Shown one piece after another: positions 1 to 9,066 of a stretch of 64,000 nt of DNA. This stretch comes from Moraxella bovoculi 237. Lineage in GTDB: Bacteria; Pseudomonadota; Gammaproteobacteria; Pseudomonadales; Moraxellaceae. How positions within the stretch are numbered: position 1 is the stretch's first letter; the number at the start of each line of letters is the position of its first letter. The DNA lies in NCBI RefSeq assembly GCF_000696305.2, contig NZ_AOMT01000025.1, forward strand, positions 1 to 64,000, in the 5' to 3' direction. A program made the position numbers and the translations under genes. A model generated the notes under the pieces. That model had not been told where the DNA came from. It made no database searches and worked only from the letters and a program-made list of their open reading frames with translations.

Positions 1-50
1 TAACTAACTAACTAACTAACTAACGTAACGTAAGTAGTAGTAGTAGTAGT
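1..50. repeat. Simple-sequence repeat: TAAC tetranucleotide tract followed by GTA trinucleotide tract
   Basis: Six perfect TAAC units fill positions 1-24, followed by a GTAACGTAA transition and then five and two-thirds GTA units at 34-50. The tract runs into the window edge, so the full copy number is unknown. TAAC repeats give a stop codon in every frame on both strands, so this tract cannot lie inside a long reading frame. It sits 27 bases past the metQ stop codon and is therefore intergenic. Tracts of this type change length by slippage. Confidence 0.9.
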
Positions 51-77
51 TTTTTGTTGTGATTAAAGCTTGGAGAA

Positions 78-917
78 TTACCAGCCTTTAACCACACCGT
101 CTTTAAATTGTTTCTTAGCTTCGGCTTCTACTTCGTCAGTTTGGTATGCTTTGACGAAGTTTTGGACGGCTTCTGAGTCCTTGTTGTCGCTGCGTGCTAC
201 GATGATGTTCACATACGGCGAGTCTTTAGCTTCAACGAATACGCCATCTTCAGCAGTCAGACCTACTTGACCTGCGTAGTTGTTATTCACAACCGCCAGA
301 TCCACATCGTCCAGTGCACGCGCGGCCACAGAGGTATCAACTTCTTTGATAACAAGGTTTTTTGGGTTTTCAACGATGTCAAGCGAGGTTGAGAATAGAT
401 TATTGATGTCTTTTAGCTTAATTAGACCTTGTTTTTCAAGCAAAATCAACGCACGAGCTAGGTTCGATGGGTCATTTGGCACAGCGATGGTAGCGCCGTC
501 TTTTAGCTCATCTAAAGATTTGATTTTCTTGGAGTAGCCTGCCAATGGGTACACGAAAGTATTGCCCACGATGACCAGATTGTCCAACTTCTTCTCAGAG
601 CTGTCTTTGTCAAGATAAGGCTTGTGCTGCATGGCGTTCGCGTCTAGATCTCCATTTGATACCGCGGTGTTCGGTAGGGCGTAGTCGTTGAATTCTACAT
701 ATTCAACGGTCAGACCGTATTTTTCTTTAGCGACTTTGGCGGCAACTTCTGCCACTGCGTGCTCAGGGCCGCTCATGACGCCTACTTTGATGGTTTGTGC
801 GACTTGGTCAGTGTCAGCAGGCGCTGCTGCTTGCTCTGCTTTTTTGTCGCCGCCACAGCCTGCAATTGCGATACTAGAGGCTAGAACACATAGACCGAAA
901 AATTTGTTTAATTTCAT
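78..917 (-). CDS. metQ: MetQ, methionine ABC transporter substrate-binding lipoprotein
   Basis: This is the periplasmic, lipid-anchored receptor that delivers D/L-methionine to the MetNI importer. The 279-residue product opens with a lipoprotein signal peptide ending in a lipobox (IAGC, Cys at about 21). It continues into the NlpA/MetQ fold, with the family segments VGVMSGPEHAVAEV and NANAMQHKPYLD-like text (here LDANAMQHKPYLD). The start is supported by an AAAGAG ribosome site upstream. It lies 166 bases downstream of metI and may also be transcribed from its own promoter. Family membership is clear; methionine specificity is inferred from linkage to metN and metI. Confidence 0.93.
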   Translation of the reverse strand: MKLNKFFGLCVLASSIAIAGCGGDKKAEQAAAPADTDQVAQTIKVGVMSGPEHAVAEVAAKVAKEKYGLTVEYVEFNDYALPNTAVSNGDLDANAMQHKPYLDKDSSEKKLDNLVIVGNTFVYPLAGYSKKIKSLDELKDGATIAVPNDPSNLARALILLEKQGLIKLKDINNLFSTSLDIVENPKNLVIKEVDTSVAARALDDVDLAVVNNNYAGQVGLTAEDGVFVEAKDSPYVNIIVARSDNKDSEAVQNFVKAYQTDEVEAEAKKQFKDGVVKGW

Positions 918-995
918 GATGATACTCTTTAATTCACGATGGATCGGTTAAACTGAGGTTGAATGAAATAAGGCTGCATATACAACTATGTGCGT

Positions 996-1025
996 ATTAA
1001 ACCATAAATTCGCTTAATAATTCAA
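996..1025 (-). promoter_or_regulatory. Candidate sigma-70 promoter for metQ
   Basis: On the minus strand, TTGAAT (1025-1020) is followed after 18 bases by TTTAAT (1001-996), in the gap between metI and metQ. This would let the binding protein be made in excess over the membrane components, as is common for ABC importers. It rests on hexamer matching only. Confidence 0.4.
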
Positions 1026-1083
1026 TATGCACCGATAGCTTAATTTAGAAATTTATTATTCCATTTTGGAAAATAGTCAGCAT

Positions 1084-1773
1084 TTATCGATGATCGACTT
1101 TCTCAGCCAATACATCGCCAGCTTTTTGGCAAATCATCACAATCGCTACGATGATGATGGTAGCGATCCATTTAACATAAATCATGCCACGATGTTCGCC
1201 GTAGCTGATGGCGAGATTACCAAGACCACCGCCGCCGACCACGCCTGCCATCGCCGAGTAGCCGATGAGCGAGACGAGCGTGAGCGTGATGGCATTGATG
1301 ATCATCGGCAGGCTCTCTGGCAAGTAGTATTTACTGACGACTTGCCAATGCGTCGCCCCCATGGATTTGGCAGCTTCAGTAAGCCCTGTAGGGATCTCAG
1401 TAAGCGCATTGGCGGTAAGCCGCGCAAAGAATGGTATCGCCGCCACGCTCAATGGAACGATCGCTGCAGTCGTGCCAAGGGTCGTACCCACGAGTAGGCG
1501 CGTCACAGGCAGTAGGATGATCAGCAGAATGATAAATGGCACAGAGCGACCGATGTTAATGATGACATCCAGAATGCGAAATAAAGTCGTGTTCTGTAGA
1601 ATGCGACCTTTGCCTGTCAAAAACGCCAAAAATCCGAGCGGTAAGCCCACAACCACAGCAATCAACGTCGCGGCCAGCCCCATATAGATGGTCTCATAGG
1701 TCGATTTGGCGACCATCTCCCACATCTTAGGATGTAGTTCGGTCATAAAATCCGTGTAAATCTTATCCCACAT
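1084..1773 (-). CDS. metI: MetI, methionine ABC transporter permease
   Basis: Inner-membrane channel subunit of the MetNIQ methionine importer. The 229-residue protein has about five hydrophobic segments. It carries the binding-protein-dependent permease signature around residues 125-160 ([27 protein letters not shown] split across the EAA loop), which contacts the MetN ATPase. Its start overlaps the end of metN by 11 bases, indicating translational coupling. The length is close to E. coli MetI (217 residues). Confidence 0.95.
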   Translation of the reverse strand: MWDKIYTDFMTELHPKMWEMVAKSTYETIYMGLAATLIAVVVGLPLGFLAFLTGKGRILQNTTLFRILDVIINIGRSVPFIILLIILLPVTRLLVGTTLGTTAAIVPLSVAAIPFFARLTANALTEIPTGLTEAAKSMGATHWQVVSKYYLPESLPMIINAITLTLVSLIGYSAMAGVVGGGGLGNLAISYGEHRGMIYVKWIATIIIVAIVMICQKAGDVLAEKVDHR

Positions 1774-2824
1774 AACCCAATACCTCCAGATTCACGCCGT
1801 GCGCGGCTAAAAATTCATTCGCCTGCATGATGGCGGTGGGACTGCCCATCACCTCGCAGATGGTAAAGCCAAACTTGACACCGCCCACATAATCCATCTG
1901 CGACGTAAGAATGCTAAATTCCACGCCGTAAGATTTGCTGGCTTGTGAGAATAGTGGTAAATCGACCGAATTGCCGCTGAACTCATATTTGACCACAGGG
2001 TAAGATTCTTCGTGGGTAGGTGTATCGGTGAGCGTTGCCATGAATTCATCTGGCAGGCCGATATGAAAAGTAGAATTGATGAATGCTTTAGCAAGTTCAG
2101 TCTTGGGATTGGCAAAAATTTCACTCACTTGACCTTGCTCGACCAACACACCGCCATCAATGACAGCCACCCTATCACAGATGCGTTTAACCACGTCCAT
2201 CTCATGTGTAATCAGCAAGATGGTAATGCCAAGCGTTCTGTTGATCTGTTTTAGCAGTGCTAAGATGGCCTGTGTGGTGGCGGGATCCAGCGCGCTCGTC
2301 GCTTCATCGCACAGCAGAACCTTAGGGTCTGATGCTAGTGCGCGTGCGATCGCAACTCGCTGTTTTTGACCGCCTGATAGATTGGCAGGATAGACATCGT
2401 GCTTATCCGACAGTCCCACAAGTGCGGTCAATTCATTTACCTTCTTATGTATGTCGGCCTTGGGTGCACCTGATAGCTCAAGCGGTAGAGCGATGTTATC
2501 GAACACCGTGCGCGAGTGCAGCAGATTAAAATGCTGAAAAATCATGCCGATATTACGACGCGCCTTGATGAGTTCGTGCTCGGATAATGCCGTCAAATCC
2601 TGTCCGTCTAGTACAACTGTACCCGTGGTGGGACGCTCTAGTAGGTTTACACAGCGGATCAGCGTGCTCTTGCCTGCGCCAGATGAACCAATAATCCCAA
2701 AAATCTCCCCTTGGTTGATGGTGAGATCTGTGGGTTGCACGGCGGTGAATTCGATATTCTTGCCGTCTTTTTGGGTGTGAAATACTTTACTGACTTGGGT
2801 CAGCTGTATCATGGGTGTTGTCAT
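1763..2824 (-). CDS. metN: MetN, methionine ABC transporter ATPase
   Basis: Cytoplasmic ATPase that powers methionine import. Walker [10 protein letters not shown] is near residue 47, the signature [12 protein letters not shown] near 145, and Walker [14 protein letters not shown] near 165. The last roughly 90 residues form the NIL domain, which in E. coli binds methionine and inhibits transport when the cell is replete. It is the first gene of metN-metI-metQ. No strong ribosome site precedes the chosen ATG. An internal ATG five codons in, before IQLTQVSK, is an alternative start. Confidence 0.95.
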   Translation of the reverse strand: MTTPMIQLTQVSKVFHTQKDGKNIEFTAVQPTDLTINQGEIFGIIGSSGAGKSTLIRCVNLLERPTTGTVVLDGQDLTALSEHELIKARRNIGMIFQHFNLLHSRTVFDNIALPLELSGAPKADIHKKVNELTALVGLSDKHDVYPANLSGGQKQRVAIARALASDPKVLLCDEATSALDPATTQAILALLKQINRTLGITILLITHEMDVVKRICDRVAVIDGGVLVEQGQVSEIFANPKTELAKAFINSTFHIGLPDEFMATLTDTPTHEESYPVVKYEFSGNSVDLPLFSQASKSYGVEFSILTSQMDYVGGVKFGFTICEVMGSPTAIMQANEFLAAHGVNLEVLGYVG

Positions 2825-2849
2825 GTGAATGCGATGGTTAAAATAATAA

Positions 2850-2883
2850 AAAATGTGTTAAACATTGTATTTTAACACATTTT
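2850..2883. promoter_or_regulatory. Perfect 13-bp inverted repeat at the metN promoter (operator or hprA terminator)
   Basis: AAAATGTGTTAAA (2850-2862) and TTTAACACATTTT (2871-2883) are exact complements separated by 8 bases. On the minus strand the hairpin is followed by a T-rich run, so it could end hprA transcription. It also overlaps the -10 element of the predicted metN promoter, as an operator would. The stem has only 3 G-C pairs of 13, which is weak for a terminator and favours protein binding. Confidence 0.6.
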
Positions 2884-2909
2884 ATAAAGGGAATTTATGA
2901 AATCATCAA
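2881..2909 (-). promoter_or_regulatory. Candidate promoter for metN-metI-metQ
   Basis: On the minus strand, TTGATG (2909-2904) precedes TATAAA (2886-2881) with an exact 17-base spacer. It lies just after the hprA stop codon. The predicted transcription start falls inside the inverted repeat at 2850-2883. Confidence 0.55.
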
Positions 2910-2915
2910 TCTAAG

Positions 2916-3863
2916 CTAGTTGGTGTAATTTTGGATAAAATCATCTATCTGATCGCTTAGAATTTGCCAAAGTTTGCTTTGCGCGTGCAAACTGCCCCAA
3001 GCGTTGTGCGGTGTAAAAAACACTCGTGGATGGTCTCTTAGGGCTAATAACGGATCGTCAGCGGAGAATGGTTCAGCCTCGAAGACATCTGAGCCATAGC
3101 CTGACAGACTGCCATTGGCGATGGCATGGGCGATGGCATGACTGTCCACCACCGCACCGCGAGCGACGTTAATGATGATGGGGTTTTTTGTCATTTTGGC
3201 GATGGTATCTGCATTAATGAGGTGGGCGGTCTCCTCGGTTAGTGGACAATGCAGGCTGATCACATCGGAGGTGGCTAGAACTTCATCAAAATCAGTATAA
3301 CTGTCATCTCGCGGTGCTCTGCCTTGGCGTTCAGCGAGCAGCACCTTCATGCCAAACGCACGCGCGATGCGAGCGACGTTTTGCCCGATGTTGCCTGCGC
3401 CAATGATGCCCAAGGTCTTACCATGTAAATCAAAAATCGGCTCACTCAACAGACAAAACCGCCCATCTGCCTGCCACGTGCCGTCAGTCGCCTGTGTGTG
3501 ATAAAAAGCAGCGGCGCGCATGACATTAAGCATGAGCATAAAAGTATGCTCTGGCACGCTTACGGTTGAGTAGCCTGCCACATTCATGAGTGTGACACCG
3601 CGCTCCTTGCACGCGTCGGCATCGATGTTGTTGATGCCTGTGGCGGTGACGTGGATGAGCTTGAGATTGGGTAGGCGTTCGATGACATCGCGGCTGATGA
3701 TGACTTTATTGGTGATGATGATGTCAGCATCACGGCAGCGTGCGACGATGACATCGGCGCCATTGGGCGTGCTGTCATGGCGTTCATAATGGCTGACACT
3801 GCCAGGTAGGGAAAGGTCGGTTTGACTTGAAAAGGTGTTGGCGTCTAAGAATACGGCTTTCAT
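2916..3863 (-). CDS. D-2-hydroxyacid dehydrogenase, probable glycerate dehydrogenase/hydroxypyruvate reductase
   Basis: NAD(P)H-dependent oxidoreductase of the D-isomer-specific 2-hydroxyacid dehydrogenase family. The start at 3863 (MKAVFLDA) is preferred over an upstream in-frame ATG because it has a GAGAAC ribosome site and fits the family start. The product is 315 residues. The nucleotide-binding motif GIIGAGNIGQNVARIA is at about residue 145. The catalytic Arg (NVARGAVVD), Glu (EAEP) and His (TPHNAWGS) regions are all present. The sequence resembles HprA-type enzymes, but substrate choice (hydroxypyruvate or glyoxylate) cannot be settled from sequence. Confidence 0.85.
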   Translation of the reverse strand: MKAVFLDANTFSSQTDLSLPGSVSHYERHDSTPNGADVIVARCRDADIIITNKVIISRDVIERLPNLKLIHVTATGINNIDADACKERGVTLMNVAGYSTVSVPEHTFMLMLNVMRAAAFYHTQATDGTWQADGRFCLLSEPIFDLHGKTLGIIGAGNIGQNVARIARAFGMKVLLAERQGRAPRDDSYTDFDEVLATSDVISLHCPLTEETAHLINADTIAKMTKNPIIINVARGAVVDSHAIAHAIANGSLSGYGSDVFEAEPFSADDPLLALRDHPRVFFTPHNAWGSLHAQSKLWQILSDQIDDFIQNYTN

Positions 3864-4124
3864 TGTGTTCTCATGCTGATAAATATTTGCCTTAATATAG
3901 CACAATTACCACACCCATGAAGTGCAAATTCTTACCTGAATACAAAATTATCTTATCAATATTGGTTGATGTCGCCCAAATAATGCTTGGCAAAATTGAC
4001 CACCTTGAAAAGTGCCAACATAGCCACCATCAAAAAGAGGGTGCGAAAATTAAGTTTTTTTAGTAGAATAATAGGTTTTTATTAAAAGTATTAAATCCAT
4101 CTTTGGATAAATTAAGAGTGTTTT

Positions 4125-6986
4125 ATGAGTCAATTTGCCATTGGTCAGCGTTATTTGTCCGATTCTGAAAGTAATCTTGGGCTTGGAGTTGTCATTGGTA
4201 TGGATGATCGCTGTGTCTCGGTGTTGTTCCCGCAGTCTGAGGAGACGCGAGTGTATGCCAAAGCATCTGCCATGCTATCTCGTGTGGTGTTCTGCGTCGG
4301 GGATACGGTAAGTGACCAAGATGGCAATCGGCATATCGTGGCGCGCTGCGAAGAGGTGTCGGGCGTGATGCGCTATCATCTGACGTGTGGCAAGTCACTC
4401 ATGGAGACGCGTCTGGCGGCGAATATCACACTTGCCAAGCCATTAGAGCGTCTATTGGCGGGGCGCATCGAGAATAATGAACGCTATGATCTGCGACAAG
4501 ACGCTCTAAAGCTACAAGCCATGCTGTTTCGCCATCCCTTGCGCGGTCTGATCGGACCGAGAATGGATATTATTCGCCATCAGTTGTATATCGCTCATGA
4601 AGTAGGCAAACGCCTTGCGCCACGTGTTCTTTTGGCGGATGAAGTGGGGCTTGGTAAGACCATCGAGGCGGGGCTGATTATTCACCAGCAGATCATCACT
4701 GGTAAGGCGAATCGCGTGCTGATCTTGGTGCCGGACAGCCTGCAGTATCAATGGATGATCGAATTAAGACGTCGATTTAATTTGGATTTTGCGATTTTTG
4801 ATTTGGTGCGTACGGCATCCATCAAAGAGCACAACCCTGACCAAAATGTCTTTGCAACCGAGCAATACATCATCGCAGGCATTGACTTGCTGCTTGACCA
4901 TCATGACCTATATGAGCAGGCATTCACGGCGGGCTTTGACCTGCTCGTGGTGGATGAGGCGCATCATCTACAATGGGATGAAGAACAAGGCGGCAATGAT
5001 AAATACGAACTGGTGGCAGATTTTGCAGCGCATACCCAAGGTGTGTTATTACTGACTGCAACGCCAGAACAGCTTGGCGTGGAGAGTCATTTTGCACGTC
5101 TAAGACTGCTTGATCCACATCGTTTTGATGATTTGGATGATTTTATTGTAGCTCAAGAGGCCTTTGGGGATGTGGCGATGGTAGCGACTTTGCTCATCGA
5201 GGGCAAGGCATTATCTGATAAGCAGATCAATGCCGTGGCAGGATTGCTTGGCTTTGGCGTGGATCAGATCGTAGATATTAATGATAATGATAAACTTCGC
5301 ACCCACGTTATTAATGAGCTGCTAGATCGACATGGTACGGGTCGTGTGCTGTTTCGTAATACGCGTGACAGCGTGGATGGATTCTATGGGCGTACCAGCA
5401 TCCCTTATCCGCTGCCGCTGCCGAGCGCATGGCAAGGCACGCATTATATGCATGGTAAGCTACGCGAACAGCTGTGGGGTGAGGAGAATTATCCCGATGG
5501 TTCTTGGCTTGAGAACGACCCTAGGGTTAATTGGCTCATCAACCTATTAAAAGAACCCTTAAAGCACAAAAAAGTGCTGCTCATCGCCAGAAGTGGCGCG
5601 ACTATTGAGAGCCTTGAGGCGGTGTTAAGATTGCATGCTGGGATTCGCACGGCTATCTTTACCGAGCAAATGAGTCTGCTTGAGCGAGATCAGGCGGCGG
5701 CGTACTTTGCTGATGTTGATGGCGCGCAGATTCTGCTGTGTTCTGAGATTGGCTCAGAGGGGCGTAATTTCCAGTTCGCTCAGGATTTGGTGCTATTCGA
5801 TCTGCCTGCCAACCCCGATACGTTGGAGCAGCGCATTGGTCGCCTTGATCGCATTGGGCAGATTGCCAAGATTCAGTTGCACGTGCCATTCGTGGTAGGG
5901 ACTGCCCAAGAGCGTCTGTATAATTGGTATGATGGTGCGCTGAATATCTTTAATCAAATCAGCCCAACCGCGCAGAATGTCCAAGAGCATTTCATCGCTG
6001 ACCTAAAACCACTACTAGAAGGTGAGAACAACGAAGAGAATCAAGAGGCTTTGGTGAATCTTATCGCCCAAGGGTTGCTGCTGCGCGCCGAACTAGAAGA
6101 AGAGCTGCAGGCGGGACGAGATAGGCTGCTTGAATATAATTCCTGCCGTCCGAATGTCGCCAGTCGTATCGCTCAAGCCATGAGTGAGCTTGATGATGGT
6201 AAGATTCTGCCGATGTTCCTTGATCGCTACTTTGAGGCGGTGAGCATTGATTATGATGTTCAGCGTGATTATTCTTGGGTGGTGCACCCTATCGATGCGC
6301 AAGAGGTGGACATTGAGGGCATTGAATCTTTGCCTTTTGATGAAGATGGCATGACATTAACCTTCGATCGCGCTCAGGCGTTGGCTCGTGAAGACATGGA
6401 TTACATGACTTATGAGCATCCGCTCATCACCAGCATTCTTGAGATGGTGACGTCTGGCACTTTTGGCAATACGCAAGTTGCCATGTTAAAGTCATCCGCC
6501 ATGCCTCAGGGTATGATTTTGGTAGAGAGTCATTTTCGCGTGGAGGCGATCGCACCCAAGCATTTGAATTTGGCTGCTTATCTGCCGCAGCAGGTATTAA
6601 GAGTGTTCCTAACCGAGCGTGGCGATGATCTGACTAAGGTCGCCACCAGTGATAAGATCATGCCGCTCATTGAGCGACTTGATAAAGCTCGAGCCAGACA
6701 GGTGGTCAAGGCGCGTGCAGCACTTATCGAGGCGCAAGCCAATAAAGCCAAAGACATCGCACAGGCTCAGCTGTCTGACATCAGCGCGCAGGCGATGACA
6801 CAGTTTAGTGATTATCTTAATAAAGAAATCAGCCGCCTAAAACGCCTACGGGCCATCAACCCGAACGTAAGAGATGATGAGATCTTAGCGCTACAGAAGA
6901 TGCTTGACCAAGGTATTTTGGCATTAGGCAACTTATCGCTCGTTCCTGACAGCATTCGCGTGCTGGTCTGCGTCAAGCCAAATTAA
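4125..6986 (+). CDS. rapA: RapA, RNA polymerase-associated SWI2/SNF2 ATPase
   Basis: RapA binds RNA polymerase and helps recycle it after transcription. The 953-residue product matches the family length (968 in E. coli). Tudor-like N-terminal domains come first, then the SNF2 helicase core with Walker A LADEVGLGKT near residue 171 and DEAH box VVDEAHHLQW near 276. The second helicase lobe carries SEIGSEGRNFQ and QRIGRLDRIGQ near residues 545-580. A coiled C-terminal region is rich in Ala, Gln and Lys around 860-910. It is divergent from the dehydrogenase gene, with a 261-base AT-rich gap between them. Confidence 0.96.
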   Translation: MSQFAIGQRYLSDSESNLGLGVVIGMDDRCVSVLFPQSEETRVYAKASAMLSRVVFCVGDTVSDQDGNRHIVARCEEVSGVMRYHLTCGKSLMETRLAANITLAKPLERLLAGRIENNERYDLRQDALKLQAMLFRHPLRGLIGPRMDIIRHQLYIAHEVGKRLAPRVLLADEVGLGKTIEAGLIIHQQIITGKANRVLILVPDSLQYQWMIELRRRFNLDFAIFDLVRTASIKEHNPDQNVFATEQYIIAGIDLLLDHHDLYEQAFTAGFDLLVVDEAHHLQWDEEQGGNDKYELVADFAAHTQGVLLLTATPEQLGVESHFARLRLLDPHRFDDLDDFIVAQEAFGDVAMVATLLIEGKALSDKQINAVAGLLGFGVDQIVDINDNDKLRTHVINELLDRHGTGRVLFRNTRDSVDGFYGRTSIPYPLPLPSAWQGTHYMHGKLREQLWGEENYPDGSWLENDPRVNWLINLLKEPLKHKKVLLIARSGATIESLEAVLRLHAGIRTAIFTEQMSLLERDQAAAYFADVDGAQILLCSEIGSEGRNFQFAQDLVLFDLPANPDTLEQRIGRLDRIGQIAKIQLHVPFVVGTAQERLYNWYDGALNIFNQISPTAQNVQEHFIADLKPLLEGENNEENQEALVNLIAQGLLLRAELEEELQAGRDRLLEYNSCRPNVASRIAQAMSELDDGKILPMFLDRYFEAVSIDYDVQRDYSWVVHPIDAQEVDIEGIESLPFDEDGMTLTFDRAQALAREDMDYMTYEHPLITSILEMVTSGTFGNTQVAMLKSSAMPQGMILVESHFRVEAIAPKHLNLAAYLPQQVLRVFLTERGDDLTKVATSDKIMPLIERLDKARARQVVKARAALIEAQANKAKDIAQAQLSDISAQAMTQFSDYLNKEISRLKRLRAINPNVRDDEILALQKMLDQGILALGNLSLVPDSIRVLVCVKPN

Positions 6987-7019
6987 CTTAAGCATTTTGA
7001 ATATTTATAAGGAAAAATC

Positions 7020-7373
7020 ATGCCGCACATCACCGTAGAGCTTAGTCAAGGTGTTAATATTGATGAGGCTGAGCTTCTGTCTAAGCTGAATCATGCCTTA
7101 TTCGCCACAGGCCAATTCAAAGAAAGTCGAGACATCAAGGGGCGCGTTCATCGCAGCGATGCCAGCTTGATTGGACTTGGTGCAGAAGATGGCGGGCATT
7201 TCGTGATTGCGCATCTTGCCATCATGCAAGGGCGCACCGATGAGATTAAGTCGGATTTGGTCTCGGTGGTGATGAACGTACTACAGCAAGTGGTCAGCCC
7301 TAAGCTAACGGGCGTTCAATATGCCGTGAACCTGACTGAGCTGTCTTACGTCTATCAAAAGGCGCTGGTCTGA
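7020..7373 (+). CDS. 5-carboxymethyl-2-hydroxymuconate delta-isomerase family protein
   Basis: A 117-residue member of the CHMI/tautomerase superfamily, with Pro directly after the initiator Met (MPHITVELSQ), which is the catalytic base in this fold. In E. coli C the homologue acts in homoprotocatechuate breakdown. No other gene of that pathway lies nearby, so the real substrate is unknown. It starts 33 bases after rapA behind an AAGGA ribosome site and ends in a clear terminator, so it is probably co-transcribed with rapA. Confidence 0.8.
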   Translation: MPHITVELSQGVNIDEAELLSKLNHALFATGQFKESRDIKGRVHRSDASLIGLGAEDGGHFVIAHLAIMQGRTDEIKSDLVSVVMNVLQQVVSPKLTGVQYAVNLTELSYVYQKALV

Positions 7374-7381
7374 TCGATGTT

Positions 7382-7412
7382 CAAGAACCGATATTTGTCG
7401 GTTCTTGTTTTT
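7382..7412 (+). terminator. Intrinsic terminator of the rapA-isomerase unit
   Basis: A perfect 10-bp stem CAAGAACCGA/TCGGTTCTTG (7382-7391 and 7398-7407) with a 6-base loop is followed by five T residues. Confidence 0.93.
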
Positions 7413-7535
7413 ATTACGATGTCAAAGATAAGTGCGGTTAAATTTAAAATGGCGCATCACTTTTAATCTGTGTTATAAAGACATCACGCACTCTATGTCA
7501 CTATCCAAAATGATTAAAAACTAAAAAGGATTTCC

Positions 7536-9035
7536 ATGTCATTTGCCAAGATTTTTACTCGCTCTGTGGTTGGCTTGCACGCGCCATCGGTGTTGGTGGA
7601 GGTGCATTTATCACAAGGCATGCCGTCTTTGACCATCGTTGGCTTGCCCGAGGCGGCAGTGCGAGAGAGTAAAGATCGCGTCCGCTCAGCGCTCATTAAC
7701 AGTGATTATGACTTTCCCAGTCGCCGTCTAACTATTAACCTTGCGCCTGCCGATCTACCAAAAGACGGTTCGCGGTTGGATTTGCCGATAGCGATGGGTA
7801 TCTTGGCAGCGAGCGGCCAAGTAGACGAAAGTGCGCTTGATGGGTTTGAATTCGTCGGCGAACTGGCTTTAAATGGCGATCCGCGTCCCGTCTCAGGCGC
7901 GTTGTCAGTTGCTCGCGCTGTCAAGGCAACAGGGCGAACGCTTATCTTACCCAAAGAGAATGCAGCAGAAGCGGCGCGTGTGGCAGGGGTGAAAGTCATC
8001 GGTGCGGACAGCTTGACTGCGGTATGTCGCCATTTAGATGTGGTAAGCGGTGTTAGCAATAATCAAGCGGATTTAATTGCGCTTAGCGAATCAGTATCCA
8101 CGACAGCACAGGCAAGCTATAAGCTTGATTTGTCCGATGTGAAAGGACAGTATCACGCAAGGCGCGCGCTTGAGATCGCTGCGGCGGGCGGGCATTCGAT
8201 GTTGTTCAAGGGACCTCCGGGTTCAGGCAAGACGTTGATGGCAAGCCGTCTGCCGAGCATCTTGCCGCCATTGACCGATGATGAGGCCTTAGAGGTGGCA
8301 AGTATCTATTCGGTGGCGGGTGTAGCTTATGAATTTGGTGTGCGTCCGTATAGACAATGTCATCACACCATGAGTGCGGTAGCCTTGTCTGGAGGGGGTT
8401 CACGTCCAAAACCTGGTGAGATTAGCCTTGCCCATAAAGGCGTTCTCTTCTTAGATGAATTACCCGAGTTCGACCGTAAGACATTGGAGGTCATGCGTCA
8501 GCCGATCGAGTCAAAGGAAATCGTCATCAGCCGTGCTAATGCACAAGTGACCTATCCAGCAGAGTTCCAATTGATTGCTGCGATGAACCCCTGTCCATGT
8601 GGATATCATGGCGACCCATCCAATCGTTGCCGCTGTAAGCCTGACCAAGTACGCCGTTATCAAGATAAGATATCAGGACCATTGCTTGATCGCATTGACT
8701 TACATATCCACGTCCCTGCCATGCCGCTAGAAGACTTGCAGAACGCACCACAAGGCGAATCATCGGATGTCGTGCGTGAGCGTGTGATCGGGGCGCGTAA
8801 TTTTGCGCTAAGGCGTCAAGGTAAGGCCAATAACGAGCTAAGCCCTAGCGAGATTGATACACATATCCCGCTAGGTGCGACACAGAAGCAACTGCTTACC
8901 ACTGCTCAGTCGCGCCTGAACCTATCGGCACGTAGCTATCACCGAATACTAAGAGTGGCACGCACCATCGCTGATCTGTCAGGTGCAGAGCGGGTAGGAA
9001 CATCGCACCTAGCAGAAGCGCTAAGCTATCGCTAA
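7536..9035 (+). CDS. comM: ComM/YifB-family Mg-chelatase-like AAA+ ATPase
   Basis: A 499-residue AAA+ protein of the YifB/ComM family. In naturally competent gammaproteobacteria ComM is a hexameric helicase that drives branch migration during integration of transformed DNA. An N-terminal Lon-like domain (about residues 1-180) precedes Walker A GPPGSGKT near 225 and Walker B GVLFLDELPEF near 305. A cysteine cluster NPCPCGYHGDPSNRCRC (about 352-368) and a C-terminal helical domain follow. A good AAAGGA ribosome site precedes the ATG. Its presence fits natural transformation, a known trait of Moraxella. Confidence 0.94.
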   Translation: MSFAKIFTRSVVGLHAPSVLVEVHLSQGMPSLTIVGLPEAAVRESKDRVRSALINSDYDFPSRRLTINLAPADLPKDGSRLDLPIAMGILAASGQVDESALDGFEFVGELALNGDPRPVSGALSVARAVKATGRTLILPKENAAEAARVAGVKVIGADSLTAVCRHLDVVSGVSNNQADLIALSESVSTTAQASYKLDLSDVKGQYHARRALEIAAAGGHSMLFKGPPGSGKTLMASRLPSILPPLTDDEALEVASIYSVAGVAYEFGVRPYRQCHHTMSAVALSGGGSRPKPGEISLAHKGVLFLDELPEFDRKTLEVMRQPIESKEIVISRANAQVTYPAEFQLIAAMNPCPCGYHGDPSNRCRCKPDQVRRYQDKISGPLLDRIDLHIHVPAMPLEDLQNAPQGESSDVVRERVIGARNFALRRQGKANNELSPSEIDTHIPLGATQKQLLTTAQSRLNLSARSYHRILRVARTIADLSGAERVGTSHLAEALSYR

Positions 9036-9066
9036 TAGCAAGTCCATCAACGATAGGATCCAGAGC

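Noticed and set aside
2825-2915. SAM riboswitch or MetJ boxes upstream of metN
   Set aside because: The gap is too short for a SAM riboswitch, and no tandem AGACGTCT-like MetJ boxes are present. Only the unrelated palindrome is seen.
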